Positions 38,427 to 51,510 of a stretch of 64,000 nucleotides of DNA are shown piece after piece. How positions within the stretch are numbered: the stretch's first letter is position 1; each line of letters starts with the position of its first letter. The position numbers and the translations under genes were made by a program. The notes beneath the pieces were generated by a model. That model saw only the letters and a program-made list of their open reading frames with translations. It did not search any database and had not been told where the DNA came from. The DNA lies in assembly GCA_014529385.2 (NCBI GenBank), contig CM043955.1, positions 138,311,108-138,375,107 of the forward strand, given 5' to 3'. This DNA is from Adiantum capillus-veneris. Lineage: Eukaryota > Streptophyta > Polypodiopsida > Polypodiales > Pteridaceae.

Positions 38427-39059
38427 AACAATCAACTTTTTCTTTCAAAACTTGAAAATTTTGACCTAAACACATTCTATACACCTAAAACAAGTCCTAG
38501 ATTGAATTTGGTAAAATTTGGTCTTGCCGGCATCACTTCATGCTTTGTTCGACTCTAAAATCACCGATTTTTGTGACTACACGGCCTATAGATTTGGTTA
38601 GTCACTTTCAATGCTATGGACTTGTCCGCAACATAGTCGTGAAGCAACTCATCCAATTGTGGACCATTTGGAGTCAGTTTGACCTCGTATGTCGAATTTG
38701 ACGCTTTGTAGCCTTCGAGCTATTTTCTGCTTTTCAAGGGCTTGGCTTGATTGATTTTATGACCTCGTGTATAAACCTCATAGGTAAGCTGTCTGTGGAG
38801 ACAGAATACAAATCTGACATCTACCAAAAACCTAGCTTTTCTACTTAGGACCCGCTCGACCCTTACCGAATGGTCAACTATTGATATAGAAGTGTTCTAT
38901 TATGTTGGGGCATGCTACAGTTCAAATCTCATCCGATGTGGTTGAGCTAACAGGCCGCTATGGTCGATTTTTGGTCGTAGGTCTTCATGCACTACTCAGA
39001 TTCTAGGGTTTTTTTAAAGGTTTTTAGACTAGCTACCGACCGTACAAAATGGATCATTG
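38427..39059. other. No gene seen; junction zone within the retroelement
   Basis: Non-coding. Somewhere near 39060 the pol frame of the minus-strand element ends and sequence of the leader type begins. Confidence 0.4.
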
Positions 39060-41020
39060 ATAAGTATAAAACTTACCCCTCATGTCTCGTGTGAGACGAC
39101 ATTTATCTAGATTTCTTTTGTATAACCTACCAGCTAGTAATTGATACATAGCCAATTGCTCAATTAATCTGATTGTAATAGGAAGTGGTATTTGCAAATC
39201 CACTTTAGCTATGGTTATCAATGATACCATATTTTCCGACCATCAAGGTATCATTTCCACAGAGAATAGATAGGCATCTAATAGATTGTCGTCTACTCCT
39301 TTAGGTGGTTCCCCTGATACAATCCTAGACAAATGATCTTCTCTTTGATGAGTAGTGCCTTTTTTTACAACTACAGTAAAATCATTCTAGAAGAATGATG
39401 AACCATCTCACTATTCTTCCTGTGTTGCATGGCTTGTTGACCAAGTACAATAAGGCTTGGTGGTCCACAAAGAACACAAATTTGTTTGCTAATAGGTAAT
39501 GTCTATACTTTTTTACAGCATAGATCATCCTTAATCCTTCCCTTTTGGTGGTGGTATAATTTTTTTCCACCATATTCAACTATCGGCTAGCATAAGAAAT
39601 AGGAAAATCAATTTTCCCGTCTCTATGTTGAGCTAGTATACACCCTATGGCAAAATTGCAAGCATCTACATGTATGTGGAATATCTTATTCCAATTTGGT
39701 GCTTTCATTATTGGAGCTGAAGTGAGAGCTTGCTTAAGCTTCATGAAGGATTCTTCACACTCATCTGTCCATTCAAAGTGTGTAATCAAGCTATACATGG
39801 GTTTTGCAATTATAGCGTACATGTAAATGAATCGTCTGTAGGCTTAAGTCCCCTTGACTATTGTTGGTCTAGGAAAATCAACAATAACATGAATTTTATC
39901 CATGTTAGTAGATATGCCATTTTTATCCTATAAAGTCCACATTTTTCGAATACCTTTTTGAGGTGTTCAAAATGATCAGCCCAGATTGATGAATGTACGC
40001 ATAGATCATCCATATAAACTTCCAAGAATTTACTCAGATACTCTTTAAAAGCATGGCTCATTACTCTCTGAAAGGTGGCAGAAGCATTAGTTAACCCAAA
40101 AGGCATAACCCGATAGGCAAAAATATCCCATTCCGTTGCGAAAGCAGTTTTATGCTGATCTTTTGGGTCAACCAAAAGTTGATTGTGTCCCGAAAAGCCA
40201 CCTAAGAAGCTATAAGCTTCTTTTCTTGCAACTCGTTCTAAAACATTCTTAGTGATTGGAAGAGTAAAGTTATCTCTAATGGTAGCTACATTCACTTTCT
40301 TGAGGTTGACACACACTTGTAATTTTTCATTCTTCTTGGGTACTACCACAATTGGAGACACCCAATCTGTGTGTTCAATTTCATAAATGAATTCGGCTTC
40401 CTTTAGTTTTTCAATCTCTTCTTTGATCTTTCTAGCAAATGTTTCATTGTATGTGTATGGACTTTTCTACTTGGTTTCGCATCATCTCTCATGGGTATGG
40501 TATGTTGACAAATTTCTGGATCAACACCCTTGAGATCCTTGTAAGACCAAGCAAAGATATCTTGGTATTCTTTCAGTAAGCTTAGAAAAATCTCTTCTTC
40601 TTCTTCTGTTAGGTCATTTGCAATGTAGGCAGGTCTAGGCTCTTCTCTTGGTTCAACTAGATCTATGTTTTTTGCATTTTCAAGCCCTTCGTAGGACTCG
40701 CCCTGTTTTCTTAGTTGTCTAACAGGTTTTTCGACTATGACTTTTTGATCTTGGAGAGTATATTTCTTGTAATGGGATGGAACATTCATTACATCTTTAA
40801 CATCCTCTTCTGTGGTTTCCATTTTGGTCATATATATCTCCGTTAGAGCTTTTTTCAACTCTTGATACTCCTTTTTTCGCTCAACTCGTGTCATGGTTGA
40901 CTCCTTGTCCCGTTTTTTTGGCTTTGCTTGAGTATCCTTCCTCATTTTTCTCGATGTTTTTGAAATTTCTAGATTTTCATTGAAGGATATCCGCCAGTGA
41001 TTTGTCCTTGACACAATCAT
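39060..41020 (-). pseudogene. Tat/Athila-like Ty3 pol: RT and RNase H, no integrase
   Basis: Reverse transcriptase of the inner minus-strand element. From the right: a Glu/Lys-rich spacer and a segment with DDAKPSRKVHTHTMKH (40403-41020), then after a break RT proper (39858-40361) with SPIVVVPKKNEKLQVCVNLK, MPFGLTNASATFQRVM and the catalytic box VYMDDLCVHS. Next is YSLITHFEWTDECEESF..FHIHVDACNFAIG (39580-39822), RNase H with DHQALLYLVNK (39382-39579), and the tail HLSRIVSGEPP..VDDNLLDA (39260-39340). Integrase, expected next, is missing: beyond about 39060 the sequence is unrelated. Several frameshifts and stops. Confidence 0.85.
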
Positions 41021-42125
41021 GTGCGTCTATCTGCATCAGGAACTGTGTTCTACTGGAGACTGATGGCATAGGTCTAGTTTCCACGTTTCTGGTGTCTCTT
41101 TTTCGTCTATACCATTTTGTCTTCTCGATTTCTGGTTTGGAAAGTCAAAAAACTTTTCCTCGCCTCCTTTCATGAGTAGCTTAGCTCTCGTATGTTCTTT
41201 TTTCGACCTCGAATCATCTGAGGTAGCTGAATGTTCTTCTAACTCATATGTTGCATCGTAGTAGAGGTTTCAAAAGACTTGTTGAGCTTTCATTAAGTCC
41301 TTGGGTTTCTCAATTTCATCTTCAATGTGGAGGGTTGAAATCATTTGGATGGGAATTATATTGTAGCCGTCTTCATTGCAAAATTGAGTAGGCATAGACG
41401 TATTCACACATACATCCATTGTTGCTAAAATTTGAGCCCACTCAAATCGGTCAAACAAATGCTCTGGAAAGGGTTCAGTTATATATGCTTCATCGGTGCA
41501 ATCCTTTTGTAAGATACGTTCTTCTCTTTTTAAGCTCCCTTTTTTTGAAGCTCCACACATCCAAACAGGAGTGTTTTTTTTCAACCAAGATGGAAGCTTA
41601 GTTTCAACCGAAGAGACTGAATCGAACTCTTGTATGGGCGTTTTCATGACATCTCTATAAGTGTGATCTTTTAGATTAACCCTTGTTATTGATCCCACTT
41701 GCTTCAAGTATAGATAATTGTTTCCCCAATCTTGGATGAGCTGTACTTGTCGCATCAAAGGTCTTCCCAATATGATTTCGTAATCGATTTTCTTCCCAAA
41801 GTCTACTATGGTAAAAGTGTGTTGATATTCAATCCCACAGTAATTAACTATCACTTTTTCAAGCAGTCATAAGGGTCTTTCAATGTGTCCATCAACCAAA
41901 GTCTACTCTGGTAAAAGTGTGTTGATATTCAATCCCACAGTAATTAACTATCACTTTTTCAAGCAGTGCTAAGGGTCTTTCAATGTGTCCATCAATCAAT
42001 TGCAATCTCATTCGAGTTTGTCTAGTGGCTGGTTGTCCCCAGGATTCCCATACTACCTGTCCCACTATCCAGTATTGCCATGGTTTCTATGTCATTATAT
42101 TTCACTAGAAGGGTGGCGTTTCCTT
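41021..42125 (-). pseudogene. Retropepsin-type protease and following spacer, minus-strand Ty3 element
   Basis: The protease active site reads MAILDSGTGSMGI on the minus strand near 42070-42105 and is intact as a motif. It is followed by a break, VNYCGIEYQHTFTIVDFGKKI and the flap-like YEIILGRPLMRQ (41740-41850), then YLYLKQVGSITRVNLKDHTYRD. A direct tandem duplication of 100 bp (41797-41896 and 41897-41996) lies inside the protease-coding part and disrupts it. Confidence 0.75.
41797..41996. repeat. Tandem duplication of 100 bp in the protease region
   Basis: Two copies starting CAAAGTCTACT(A/C)TGGTAAAAG and ending ..CAATGTGTCCATCAA, nearly identical, so the duplication is younger than the element. 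Confidence 0.9.
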
Positions 42126-43493
42126 CTTCCTCTTCGTAGTATTCTCTAACTTTGTTCATTGGAACATATCAAATCTCTTTGTTATCCATTTCGTGTTTCA
42201 ATTTTCCTAATTTTTTTGCGATTATCCCCGTTATCTCCACCTTCTCTAGAGTTTTCTGTAGATAATTCCATAAATATGGTCTGATTTTTACCAGTTCTCC
42301 CAAAGTAAGAGTGCATTGGTGGAATGAATGTTGTCTACTTCTAGGGTCTGTTCCACTCTTTTTACCTGAGTGGTCTTGCATACTATGGATTCATCTTTGT
42401 TATTTCCCAAGTATGAGGGTAATGTTTTCAAGGTCAATGGTTTAGACCTTCCTGAAGCTTCAGATCCGCGGTCCCCATACAAGGATTGTACATCCATGTC
42501 CATATCAGGAGGTAGGTTGTCTAACCAAACTTCCTCTATAGGAGCTGACTTTAGAGTTAGGCTCCCATCATTGATCTCTCTAAATTTTCCCATAAGTGTC
42601 TTGGCCAGTATTCTTCTACGAATGGAATTCCGTCCAAGGCATCTTTGATGTCCGACACTATAAGTTCTGGCTCTTTTGTTTCAAGGTGGGGTTCTACAAT
42701 CACGTCGGATTTTTATGTCTCTTACCACAAGCTCCTTAGGTTTTGCCATAATTTTGACCTTGGGTTTTTTTTTTCCAGTATTTCTTGCGTGATTCTTACC
42801 AAATTTTGATAATCTTCAAGCTTAGCTGCTTCCACGTCTAAAGAAGAATAGTTTTTCCATTTGTTTTTCATGTTTTGGCCCTCTTTAAGACCTGCTTGGT
42901 AGGCTGCCAAGGCTGCATTAATAGGCTCAAAAGGTTTATCGACCAAAATTGATCCTTTAAATTTCACGGTGGTTTCTTTGATTTCGCTTCCAATTTCTTT
43001 CACCTTTTCCTGAAATAGCTTTTTTGCTTTCTCCTCAATTTCAGCCCGTTGTTTTTGTTTTCTCATCTCATACCTTTTGCTTCTGCTTCTTTTGGTCTTT
43101 TTGTATTCTCTGAATCATCAAAGGAGTTATGTTTCTTTTTCTTAGCCTGAGCTCTAGTGACTACCTTGATTGGAACAATCGGTTCACTCCCAGATGAGCT
43201 ATTAGCTATCACTTTGACTACGTTTACTGCTATTTTATCCTTGTTTAAAGGATTTTTTGGACAATGTTCCGAAAAGTGCCCTCCCTTTTTGCAACATTGT
43301 ATACAATAAGCTTCTACTAGCTTGAGGTTCTTGTTAGGTTCTAGGCATTCATTTTTCCAACGGTCATCTGCACCATAGTTATGACAGTTTCCCGTTCTTG
43401 GCTTAACCATGGGTCTTACCATAGGAGGTACATAACATCTTGATTAGCCACATAGTACATTGGTGCAAGATCTAGTGGAGTATAAGTCACAGG
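42126..43493 (-). pseudogene. Family-X gag 3' part and gag-pol linker, left of the CACTA insertion
   Basis: Continues the gag interrupted at 51511. Adjacent to the insertion are proline-containing sequence and a CCHC-like zinc knuckle YCIQCCKKGGHFSEHCPKN (about 43270-43320). Then come a Lys/Glu-rich coiled coil (42722-43066) and a linker with DMDVQSLYGDRGSEA and LTLKTLPSYLG (42288-42593), the latter conserved in the copies at 18420 and 56900. Defective by frameshifts. Confidence 0.7.
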
Positions 43494-46400
43494 CACTACA
43501 AGAGGTTGTGTGGTCTTGTGACGCTATTAGCGACGGAAATACATTGGGTTTTTATAACCCCCGGCGTCGCTAAAACCGTCGCTAATAGCGTCGCTACGAG
43601 ATCGTCCCTATATGCGACGCTATAAGCGTCGCTATATAGAGACACTCATAGCGACGGTTACACAGAAGTCTATAGCGACGCTTATAGCGACGCTCCAGAG
43701 CCATAAACAACGACGGTTATAGTGACGCCCGAGAGAATTTTTTTTTGGTGACAGGGCATTGAATGCCCTGCCACCCATGAACCATATTGTACTTGATTCA
43801 CTTTTTAAAAAAAGTGCAAGGGTAGATAATAGACCCAAAATAGTCACCCACAAGACGCATTGTTTGCAAAATTGACAATTGTACACATCATAGGCAAAAT
43901 GAATTGATTGGCAAATGTAATAATGACAATTGTACAACATCATAGGCATAAAGAATTGATTGGCAAAATGAACTGCGGTGACAAATGTAATAATATACAT
44001 GGTTCAAAAAGACGTATAAAATCCGTCTCATGATACATAAGCTATGAGAAACCCTAAACTAATGCTATCTAGCTACGGCTAAACTGACGTCGTCTAGTCA
44101 GACGTCTCATCACGTTCAAGCGGCGTATCTGTCGGATTCTGCAAAAAAAGACAATAAGACAGCTTTCAGTAAGTATAAACATATAACGACATTTATAAAA
44201 CAATACAAAAAATAGAAAAGAGTAAACCCTAATACTAACCATGCCGCCGCGAGAAGTGAGAATGTCCATCAGGGCATTTAAGCCCTTCCTGCCTGCGTAC
44301 TCGCGCTCGTACGGTGTGGGATCACGTCCTGTCATCCACCACTGTCAAAACATACAAAGATTTCATTATGTTAGAATTAAAAAACTCATAAACCCTAAAC
44401 TATCGAACATAAAGAGCAATGCGAAAACACTTACAAAATCGGCCTCAAATGATGTCCATCCACCGCTCCCCAAGTGGTGCGAGCTCCCTGCCTCTACTCG
44501 CGCTCTGGCTGCATCCTTTTGTTGCTTCCACTTGTCGGGATTCTCGCGCGCTGCTTTCTTCGCATTCTTCCAATCTTCTTTGGCCAGCCAATCTGGCATG
44601 TTCCACCCATGCTTGATTGCTTTTTGCACTTCGTAACGCTTGTGTTTGCAGTATTCGCGCATTCGAATCTTCATCAGGTCTTCATTGAAGCGCTGATCCC
44701 GTGTTGGAATGGGAAACTCATCATGAAGTATGCTGATGACTCTGTCTTTTAAATCACTTGGTACTTCACTCCATTTGTAGTGTTTAAACAGCTGAGAGCA
44801 AAGACCACGCATGCGCGAGATCACCTTCTTGCTGTCATCATCCATGATGATGCCGCCGCTGAAGTCGACGGAGTAAGGCAAGCCCTCTGGCCGGTGACGC
44901 GTGAACCTGGGTGTCCCGGCAGGGGTCTCTAGCGGCGTGTCGATGGGGGTACGGACGTCAGGTGTCTCCATCGGCGTTTGGGCCCCGAAGCGAGGAGTGT
45001 CGAGTGGGGTGGCTCCTGGCGGAGTAGGTAGAGGTGTGTAGCTGCTAGGAACAGTCAGCCGCGCAAAACCTGGCGTAGATGGCGATGTTGTGGCTGGTGT
45101 GGGGGCGGGCAAAGAAGGGGAGGGTAAAGAGCCTCGTCGAACACGAGGCGGTGTGGAGGCATCGGCGGCGGAATCCCCACAACAACCGCCACCGCCACCA
45201 CTAGAGCGCCGGTGTCTAGACGAGTGTGAAGATCGTCTCGTCGACACCGAAGCTTCGGAGCGCGCCGAATGCTTCGAAAGAGAGGGAGATGCGGATGGAG
45301 TAGGAACGCGCGATGATGCGCCAGAGCGATGACGCTCCACGTACCACTATCTCTGCTGCGGTGACAAAGAAGAAAGAAACTCCTCATCATCCATACTTGC
45401 ATTAAACACACGAATATTTAAACTTAATATCGAATGAATAGAGTAGACAATGACACAAAGACCATTAAATACAATGACGTAATGACGCATATAAATACAA
45501 TGACGCAATGAATTGAGTGATAGAAGAGGCAAGTCGAAAACTCAGAATTTTCAATCAAAAGATGTGAGCACGAGTAGAAAAGAGCGTTATACACCATGGA
45601 AGGTACTTAGAGAGCCAGAGCTTTTACAACACGGAGCAAAATTATTCAAATACAATATTTGTGGCTTTAAGAGATCTCTCTCTCATCCTCGCATAACTCA
45701 GCATAACTTCCTATATCTATATAGAGCTCTCCGTTTAAACACATATCCTCTGTTTCATTTTGTAGCTCCTCTGCATGCACCCCATATAGAGTAGTAGCAT
45801 CTTGATGCTCATCTGGCACCACCGCAGTGGCTTCTGATTGAGCATCTTCTCTGATCTCCTCCATTGATGCCGTTGTGATTGGCACATGGTAGCCTTCATA
45901 CGTCCTTGCACTACGAGGGGCTACCTCTATGACGTACCACCAGTTTGATGTAGACTTTGTAGGATGAAATATTACTTGCCAGAGCCACATAACTTACATG
46001 AGAGCTTTCAAGCACATAACTTGTAAAAGGGGGATGTTAACTATTTACATACTTACTTGTTCACAATGCTCAGGTAGTACGAAAGTGTCTCTTAGGTCAG
46101 TCCATTTCTTAGTAGAATCCACCTCAACAAAACTAGACTCTCCTCTATGCACAGTAGCGTTGCGACCCTCCATGATTATCTTGAACCATTGCACGTCGAA
46201 CAAGTCGACAAAAAATCCTCTGTAATCGATCCTCAAAATCTCTTGTAGCGTGCCGAAGTAAGTGAGTTCTGCCACCACAGGATCTGCATCAGAGGAACGT
46301 CGTCGACTAGACTGTTCAAATTTTGCCATGATTCCACAATCTTGAGTAAAACGCTTTTTGTCGATCCGTTCCACCCTAAAATGTCGACATTTACACCATG

Positions 46401-49400
46401 CTGCTGTGTATGACTTATACTACAACGAACAAAGATTATGAGTGGCCGTTCAAACGTTTAGAAATAAAGTCACTAGCTAGTCGTACATTGCAAAGTTACC
46501 TTGGTCGCGCAACCCCGAGAGTACTCCCACTCTTCCTCAGTCACTTCGTCACCGCATTGTTGTGCGCTTTTCAATTGGTTGTGCAACCATCTTAAGCTCA
46601 TGAATGTTGATAGGCTCTCCAGACCCGTCCGATAGTGCATCGGTGGTCGTCTTCCCCGTCTCCACTCGATTCGTGACCTTTGTCGCTCTTGCTTTGCATC
46701 CTCATATTGTGAAATCCACTTTTGCATCACTGGATTGTGAAGCATGCAAAATCGGTTGATTTTAGCCTCTAGATCTTCCGTCATCTTCTTCTCAACACCG
46801 AGATTGCACATGACAATCCCAGATATGCGCTCATCATCTATGGTTCACCATAGCGTGTCCCGGGCTTTATCAAATCCGTCTAGCCACTCTCCAATGTACA
46901 CTAGGGACTCTGATACCAACCATTCTTCTGCCATGCTACCCTCCGGACGTGCCTTTTGACACACATATCCCTTAAGCGTTTTCATGAAACGTTCTAAGAA
47001 GAACATCCATCTAGAATGAACTGTGCCAGCTATTTCCACCTCCTCAACTATGTGAACAAGAAGATGCACCTGAATGGTTAGCATGGTAGTAGGAAAATGT
47101 TTCTCAAACATGCACACAAGCTCCGCAGCATTTAGTTTGGCGAATGGTATGGAGTCTACGTTGATCTCCTTTTGTGAGATCCATTGCACCAGCTTTGCAA
47201 GTTTGTAGATTGTGTTACGGATGTCGAGAGACAAACATCCCTCAATGGCAACCAGTAAAATAAACTGTAAAGTATGTGCAGCAATGATATTAAAGTCCAC
47301 ATTTTATGCAATGATATTAAAGTCCACTATGAACGTACCTGACACATTTTATGCCAATCGTGTGACTTCAAACCGGTAAGCTTTCCTTCTTTAGTAAAAC
47401 ACGTTCGGAGCGAGTGCATTACGCCAGTGGGGGTCCGCAAAGATAGAATGGTCTCTTTTACTTTGCGTTCTTGGGCTCCTGTGAAAATCCATGGTGCTTT
47501 AGGGAGTTTTATCGATCCATCAGACGCTGTTTGCGGCCAATATTGCTCCATACGATCCACATTTCTAAGGTCAACTCTGGCTCCCAAAGTATCTTTCTTG
47601 CCGGTCAGATGGTCCCATAGTAGATTACCCACATTCTTGAATATGTGCATTGGATCGAGCAAGTGATTGATCATGAGTTGGGGCCAGTATGGTAACTCGT
47701 ACCATAGAGATAGTCTCTTCATCCCTGGAGGCAATCCGTCATCTCACATCTCCTTCTGTTCTAACCATGCTTGTGTAGACATCCTTGGTGGCTCTCTTCC
47801 CAAAAAGCCGTCGCGTAACACATGATTCTCTGGAAGATACGCTTGATGACCTTCGTAGATTTGCTTCTTCAGTGAGGGCGCCCTACGTGCATTCAGTTTA
47901 GGTCCACATGTGACACATGCTCTGTATCCGCTTGTTTGAAGCCCTGCATGTATACACATGATAATAGATCAACTATGGGAAAAATTAAGATTTACAGTGT
48001 CTGAGTGAGGAGTGTTAATAGATCACCTGAGCATTCTGTTAGCGCGGGATAGTCATGCATGGTCCACATTAGAATGCCTCTGATCAAAGCATTCCATTGT
48101 CCTGTGTGTCGGCTCATATCCACCACCTCTATGCCAATCCACAATTGTTGTAGCTCTTCCAATAGTGGACGAAGATACACATCCATATTCTCCACTTTAT
48201 ATCGCCCTGGCACAATCAAGCTTAGCCATAGGTGCCCCTTCTTCGTAGTCAACCACGGGGGAATGTTGTAGTTGACGATGACAACGGGCCATACACTGTA
48301 AGATGTCGATCTTTGACCAAATGGATTTACGCCATCCATAGCCAGGCCTAAGCGCAAATTTCGAGCTTCCCTGGCAAAATTCGACCATGTTCCATCTATA
48401 TGTTTCCAAGCTGCGCAATATGCAGGAATTCGTAGCACACCATCCGAAGATTTATTCTCCTCATGCCATGATGCTAGGGCGGCCATGGACTTACATTCGA
48501 AGAAATGTTTGATGCGAGGAAGCAGAGGAAAATGTCGCAAAACCTTTTGTGGAATTTTTGTCCCGTGGAGATCTACTCAATATCTTTCGGAATCACATTT
48601 TGGACACTTCTCCATGTCTATGTATTCCCCTCTGAAAAGAATGCAGTCATTAGGACAAGCGTGGATAGAATTGTAATCCATCCCCAAGTTTCGCAAAATC
48701 TTTCTTGCTTCATCTTGGGAATCTGGCATCACATTGTCAGTTGGTAGTATGTGCTCTTTAAGCAATCTACACAACATAAAAATACGATACAGTCGTGTAA
48801 AAATCTATCAGATCATTATATATTTAGAGTTTTATTAAAGTAAACTAATTGTAATAGATCACCTGAAAAGCGCTGTGACGCTAGTGTCACTCCATCCAAA
48901 CTTTGCCTGCATGTTGAGAAGAACCAGGAGTGCTTTCAATCTAAACATACGTGCTCCATTATACAATGGCGTATCGGCTTCACTTTTCATATCATCATAG
49001 ATAAGCCTTTCTGAATCCATGATCGTCTCGATTATTTCATTAATCTCGGGCCCAAACATTGCCTCGTTGGGAATGTGCTCTGCATGATCATCCCCTGAGT
49101 TGTTAGAGGCTACATCTTGTGGCCTCACATATGCTGCTTGACCAAAGCGCCTGTGAACACGTCTATTGGGTTGCAAGATTGCTGCTTGTTGGCCAGCGTC
49201 AGAGTCCGACGAGTTATAATTGGCAACAACTCGATCTATAATAGATGGATCGAACTCGCCAAATTCGCGAACGTGCTGCAAAGAAACACGTCTTGTCCGT
49301 CGCACAGCATGCTTGCATTGATTACAAGGACATAAGACCCTCGTTGAGAGATAGGTGTTTCGGTTGGACGGTCCCACATCCTCGTCACTACTCATAATGA

Positions 49401-49457
49401 GGATAAAAATCTTATAACCTGGACAACAAATTTAATATTCTATTGGAATTCTTCGTC

Positions 49458-49505
<48 letters not shown>

Positions 49506-49935
49506 CTCACATTCTCTAGTCATGTCCAATCCCCGCACACCTCGGTCTAGAGGTGCACGGAGATCAGAACCACCGGGTTATAATCTCGTCTTTATTGGTC
49601 AATACCTATATTTGTGGGTACAAGAAATCTACAGACCCACGTCTACATGATATTGCATGTAGTGGACAAAACCCCTTTGCCTCTTCTCTAGCTGTAGCAC
49701 TTCACATCATCTTAACATCTTTTCACAGTAGATCTTTTCATTGTTCGTCTAACTCTAAACCCTAAACCGTAAGTAATTCTTGCGTGGACTCGATCTAACG
49801 TAAATAAGCGTAAATATAAATAAACGTAAATCTAACTAAAAATAAACCTAAATCTAATTTAACGTAAGTCTACATCTAACCTAATCTTTAACGTCTTTTG
49901 GGATAGTTTCCTACGACGTTAAACTCTCTTCTTCT

Positions 49936-49966
<31 letters not shown>

Positions 49967-51101
49967 ACCTAAATAAACCTAAGTCTAATCTAATATAACA
50001 TAAATCTAAATCTAACGTAAATTATGTTATATTAAAAACAAAGAACTAAACTAACAGGGATTATAAGAACCTTAAAACTGATTTAACACATAATTTTTCA
50101 CATAACTCGGCAAGAGTTGGCATTCTCATCACTAAAGATGTGAGAGTTTACTTCCGGCGGTGACGTTGCCTCATCTCCATCCACATCTGACGACAGCAAT
50201 TGGCCCTTTGGACCGTTCTTGCTCTTGTTACTAACTTTGAAGTTGCTGTTGAATGACTAGAGGTTGTCTAGATGGTCATTATCGGGGATGTAGTGACTCT
50301 TGCCGCCCTGAAGATCCACCTTCTTCCCTATCTTGTGAAGACATTTCACCAGTACTTTTGGATCGACGGAGCCCACCATGAGTGAAGGCAACAATACCCT
50401 ATATTCCATTGAGGGCTTTCTTCACCCGCTTCATGCAGGCATCGCAGTCTATGGAGACCTAAATCTAATCTAATATAACGTAAATCTAAATCTAGCGTAA
50501 ATAAACGTAAATCTAACTAAAAATAAACCTAAATCTAATCTAATTTAACTTAAATAAACCTAAATCTAATTTAACGTAAGTCTACATCTAACCTAATCTT
50601 TAACGTCTTTTAGGATAGTTTCCTACGACGTTATAACTCTCTTCTTCTTGTGTGTGTGCGCGTGTGTGGATGTGTGTGCCAATAAAAAGAGATAAATGGT
50701 ATAACCTTTCTATCACCCATGCCAAGTATGATAGATTGGTTATGCCATTTCCCTCTTGAATAATAGGTCTTGAGTTCAACTCCTCGTCGGCTAGATCTTT
50801 AGGTCTTTTAATTTTAATTAGTTTCCTACGACGTTAATTAGTTTCTCTCTCTTTCTCTCTCAATGTGTGTGCGTTTTTTTGTTTATGCATGCATATTTTC
50901 TCTCTCTTTTCCTCTCTCAATGTGTGCGTTTTTTGTTTATGCATGTTCTCTCTCTCTTTTCCTCTCTCAATGTGTGCGTTTTTTGTTTATGCATGCTCTC
51001 TCTCTCTTTTCCTCTCTCAATGTGTGTGTGCATTCTTTGTTTATGTATGTGTGTGTGCGTTTTTGTTTATGTTTGTACTCTCTCTCTCTCTCTCTCACTA
51101 T

Positions 51102-51161
<60 letters not shown>

Positions 51162-51223
51162 AAGAGGGGAAGGGAACATGAGAGTGAGGAGAGGGAAGGA
51201 GCATACCTAGCTCTCCTTCCTCT

Positions 51224-51298
<75 letters not shown>

Positions 51299-51510
51299 CG
51301 TTACCTGCTCCTTGCTTGAGGGCGCCGAAAAACTCAGATCTGAGATCTGAGTTTTTGGGCGCTCTCTGTTATTTTATTTAGCCCAGCCGGCGTCGCTATG
51401 AGCGTCGCAAATTTACAAGTAAATTTGCGACGCTCATAGCGACGCCGGGATTTTATTTTTTTTGAGCGTCGCTGTGTGAGCGTCGCTAATATGAATAGAC
51501 TCTTGTAGTG
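43494..51510 (-). mobile_element. CACTA (En/Spm) transposon, 8,017 bp, nested in Ty3 gag
   Basis: The left end is CACTACAAGAG and the right end is its exact inverse (11 bp). The trinucleotide AGG flanks both sides (43491-43493 and 51511-51513), the 3-bp target duplication typical of CACTA elements. Subterminal zones (about 43510-43730 and 51385-51485) are packed with GCGACG/CGTCGC motifs, the usual binding sites for the element's own protein. Inside, on the minus strand: a second-protein gene (44094-45340), a TNP2-like transposase (45667-49395) and a captured HMA-protein fragment (50098-50458). The gag frame of the host retrotransposon continues across the two flanks. Confidence 0.95.
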